DNA from: Sphagnum compactum
Taxonomy: Eukaryota > Bryophyta > Sphagnopsida > Sphagnales
DNA: 64,000 nt
Reading direction: 5' to 3'
Assembly (NCBI GenBank): GCA_965153455.1
Contig: OZ234500.1
Location: 9,734,001-9,798,000 of the forward strand
Shown here: in pieces, positions 61,660 through 64,000 of the stretch
How positions within the stretch are numbered: the stretch's first letter is position 1
Layout: every line of letters starts with the position of its first letter
Translations under genes and position numbers: made by a program
The notes under the pieces: model-generated
Database searches by the model: none
Told to the model about the DNA's origin: nothing
What the model saw: only the letters and a program-made list of their open reading frames with translations

Positions 61660-64000
61660 AATTAGAAATGGGAATGCACATGGTTACTATAGTGTTAGTG
61701 GTTGTCTGTTTTTTTAGAGAGCTGTTGGGTTTGCGTTTTGGAAGATTTTATGAGACCTGCCCCAGTTCCTTTTTGTCAATTTTTAAAATTTTCAACAGAT
61801 CCAGGAAAGGAAGGGTTTCAAAAAATTGCAAAAAAAAATTTCACTCAGATTTCAAAGTGTTGGTTCTTAGATAGTTCTTACCAATTGGTTTTCAAAGGTA
61901 GTTCTCACACATCAATTATCAAACATTCTATTATTTCAAACACTGAATTTTTTATTTTAAGAAAAGTTAAAATTATAAAACAGTAAAAAAATAATGAAAA
62001 CATAAAAATTCTTCTTCCAGAATTTTATATGTTCATAAGTTCATCCTGTTCAAAAGAACTTTCAAAATTCTCAAAATCTAAATCCTTTTCAATCATCTCC
62101 ACCAAATTGGAAGTATATAATCATTTCGATGATCATTTGACCAATTTTTGTTCACAAAAATCAATCTTTCTAAATTGATTGATTGTAAATGACATCTCCT
62201 TAGGTTTGTAAATATGTATGCTATAAACAAAATCCTTGCAGTTTCAATTTGTGATCCTACAATCCCTAGAATTTGGTAGGCCAAAAAACCAATAGTAGGA
62301 AACATGGTTTCATTTTTTCCCCACCATTGAAAACGACATTTGATTTCCTTGGGATTTACTTAGTAATGTTTAAAAATCAACAATTTTTTGGTGACAAATT
62401 CTTTTGCTACTTCACTTGTGTTGGGAGTTTGTTAAGAAAAATCTAGATTGGAATTTGCTGATATTATTTGATCTGCACATCCAATTTCAGATTCTACAAT
62501 TGGATGTAAATAATGATAGCATTTCAAAAGTAAAAGATATAATGATCATCTATCATATTTTTCAATAATGCTCACACTTTCTTCACGGCCAATAAAAGAA
62601 CATACTAGATGAAAGCTTTTAAATCTAGGGTCTAACATAAAATATAACATGTTATGAGATTTTCCTTTTTCATATCTTCTCAAAAGAAAAAGGAAAGATT
62701 TTAGAATACTAAAAATTTCTTCGTGATATTGATAGCAAACAAAAACAAGTCAAAAACAATCCCATAATCATCATCAATCAAATTAAGTTGGGCAAGTGGG
62801 TTTGTGACTTTTTCCCTGCATTTTATGCACATGGTAATGGTAGACTACAACACATCAAACAATATTTGGTGGCTATTAGACTAGTTCAAAACACAAGCAT
62901 TCCACAATTATTGGATAAATATGCCAAAGAAAAAGAGATGACACCTTGTCACTAATTCTAACAATATTTTGCCTATTGGAATAAAAGATAATAACATCCT
63001 TAAATTGCAAGGCCTTTTGAAACATAAATATTTTATTAGCACTTGTAATAAAAATTATTCATGCAATGTTAATCTATATCCAACTAGCATAATTGAATAA
63101 GAAAGAAGGAAAACCTTAAATAGCAAATGTTACTATAACTAATTAACACAATTAAATAAGAATTTATTTATTTTTTGTAAGAGATAAAAAATTTGCATTG
63201 TTTTCATTGAAGTATTCAATTTTCTAGGATGAATGTTCAAATTTAAACATGCCTTATTCCATTTTTGTTTATTTTTTCCTAGACTTTTTAGGCCAAGTTA
63301 TACATTTATGAAAATACAATTAAATCATATGTTTTTTCAAAGCTATTATTTCATATGTTTTATAAGATGTTATAAGACCTTTTCTTTTTTGGTGCATGGA
63401 TTAAGAGATGCACATGTAACTAGTGTAACAAAGCAAACGTCTCATGACTTGAAAATTTCTTGCATCAACATCTTTTCCATTGTTCACATAAAAAATAAAT
63501 CCAACAAATTGCATTCTTGTATTATGCCTCTTTCCATATTTATTTTCCGCAACAACATGCAATTTTTAAAATTTTGTTAATGTTGTTACTTTTTCATTTG
63601 CTTATATTGGGTCTCTACATAATATATACTAAACCCATACGGTCTCTATTTAGTTCTTAACCCATTTCACATTCTACATGTCGATTATTTGTAACCGGCG
63701 ACCCTTATTGATAACTAGCCATTACAGAGTTAGAATACAAGTTGAAAGAACAATTTGTTATCTAAATCTCCTTCAATTCATATGTGAACACGTTAAGATA
63801 AAACATCTTTCCATTAGGCATATGTGATGACAAAGTTTTGTTGTAACAAGTTTTTGTTGTAATTTGCCCTCCAGTTGTGATTGTGGTCATCTCAGAGCTA
63901 GTAGGTCAGGTGTTGACAAAAAATATAGGTATGAGTAAAATTGTTACTCAGTAGAGGTTAATATCTGTCTTTTTCTAATGAGAACATCTGTATTTTTAAA
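61660..64000. other. AT-rich intergenic sequence
   Basis: No gene, RNA or well-bounded repeat is recognisable in the last 2.3 kb. Open frames (61668-61986, 63233-63580) are AT-driven. Confidence 0.45.

Overview
The window looks like nuclear DNA of a land plant. The genes have many short GT-AG introns, the proteins match plant forms of their families, and short TTTAGGG-type (plant telomere) arrays occur at five interior places. The sequence is AT-rich and gene-poor, and much of it is decayed or short transposons, which suggests a mid-sized to large genome. I cannot name the species or clade.

Four intact multi-exon genes can be reconstructed with consistent splice phases. They are a thaumatin-like protein (5621-7882, +), a TMEM147 / BOS-complex homologue (13348-15921, +), a folate-biopterin transporter-like MFS protein (17322-20003, -, convergent with TMEM147) and a plant NIMA-related kinase of the NEK5/NEK6 type (54029-60424, +, 15 coding exons). 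A set of phase-compatible exon-like segments follows the kinase (60573-61299) and may be an alternative 3' end. A broken NUP54 nucleoporin gene lies at 29808-32521 (-): some exons still have splice sites, but there is an in-frame stop and there are several frameshifts.

The rest is mostly mobile-element debris. I see: (a) a decayed PIF/Harbinger element with a DDE transposase relic (about 11.3-11.7 kb, +) and a Myb/SANT-like partner relic (12.1-12.6 kb, -); (b) three Tourist-like MITEs of one family with TWA target duplications (2.4, 33.0 and 52.0 kb); (c) a 2.7-kb CACTA element with matching ends and a TTA duplication (36707-39420), inserted into (d) a decayed RNase-H-like transposase gene of a family I do not know a formal name for (about 34.65-39.56 kb, -); (e) two short CACTA-type MITEs (9.7 and 61.4 kb). 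There are also minisatellites, microsatellites, a segmental tail duplication behind TMEM147, and a telomeric filler flanked by a perfect 63-bp duplication.

Region by region: 1-5.6 kb, intergenic with one MITE and satellites; 5.6-7.9 kb, thaumatin-like gene; 8-13.2 kb, transposon relics; 13.3-20.8 kb, TMEM147 and transporter; 21-29 kb, AT-rich with no recognisable gene apart from a GC-richer promoter-like patch at 26.3-27.1 kb; 29.3-32.6 kb, a candidate hairpin and the NUP54 pseudogene; 33-53 kb, transposon-rich with no intact gene found; 53-61.3 kb, the kinase; 61.3-64 kb, a MITE and AT-rich sequence. The four genes are unrelated housekeeping or defence-type genes and do not form a pathway.
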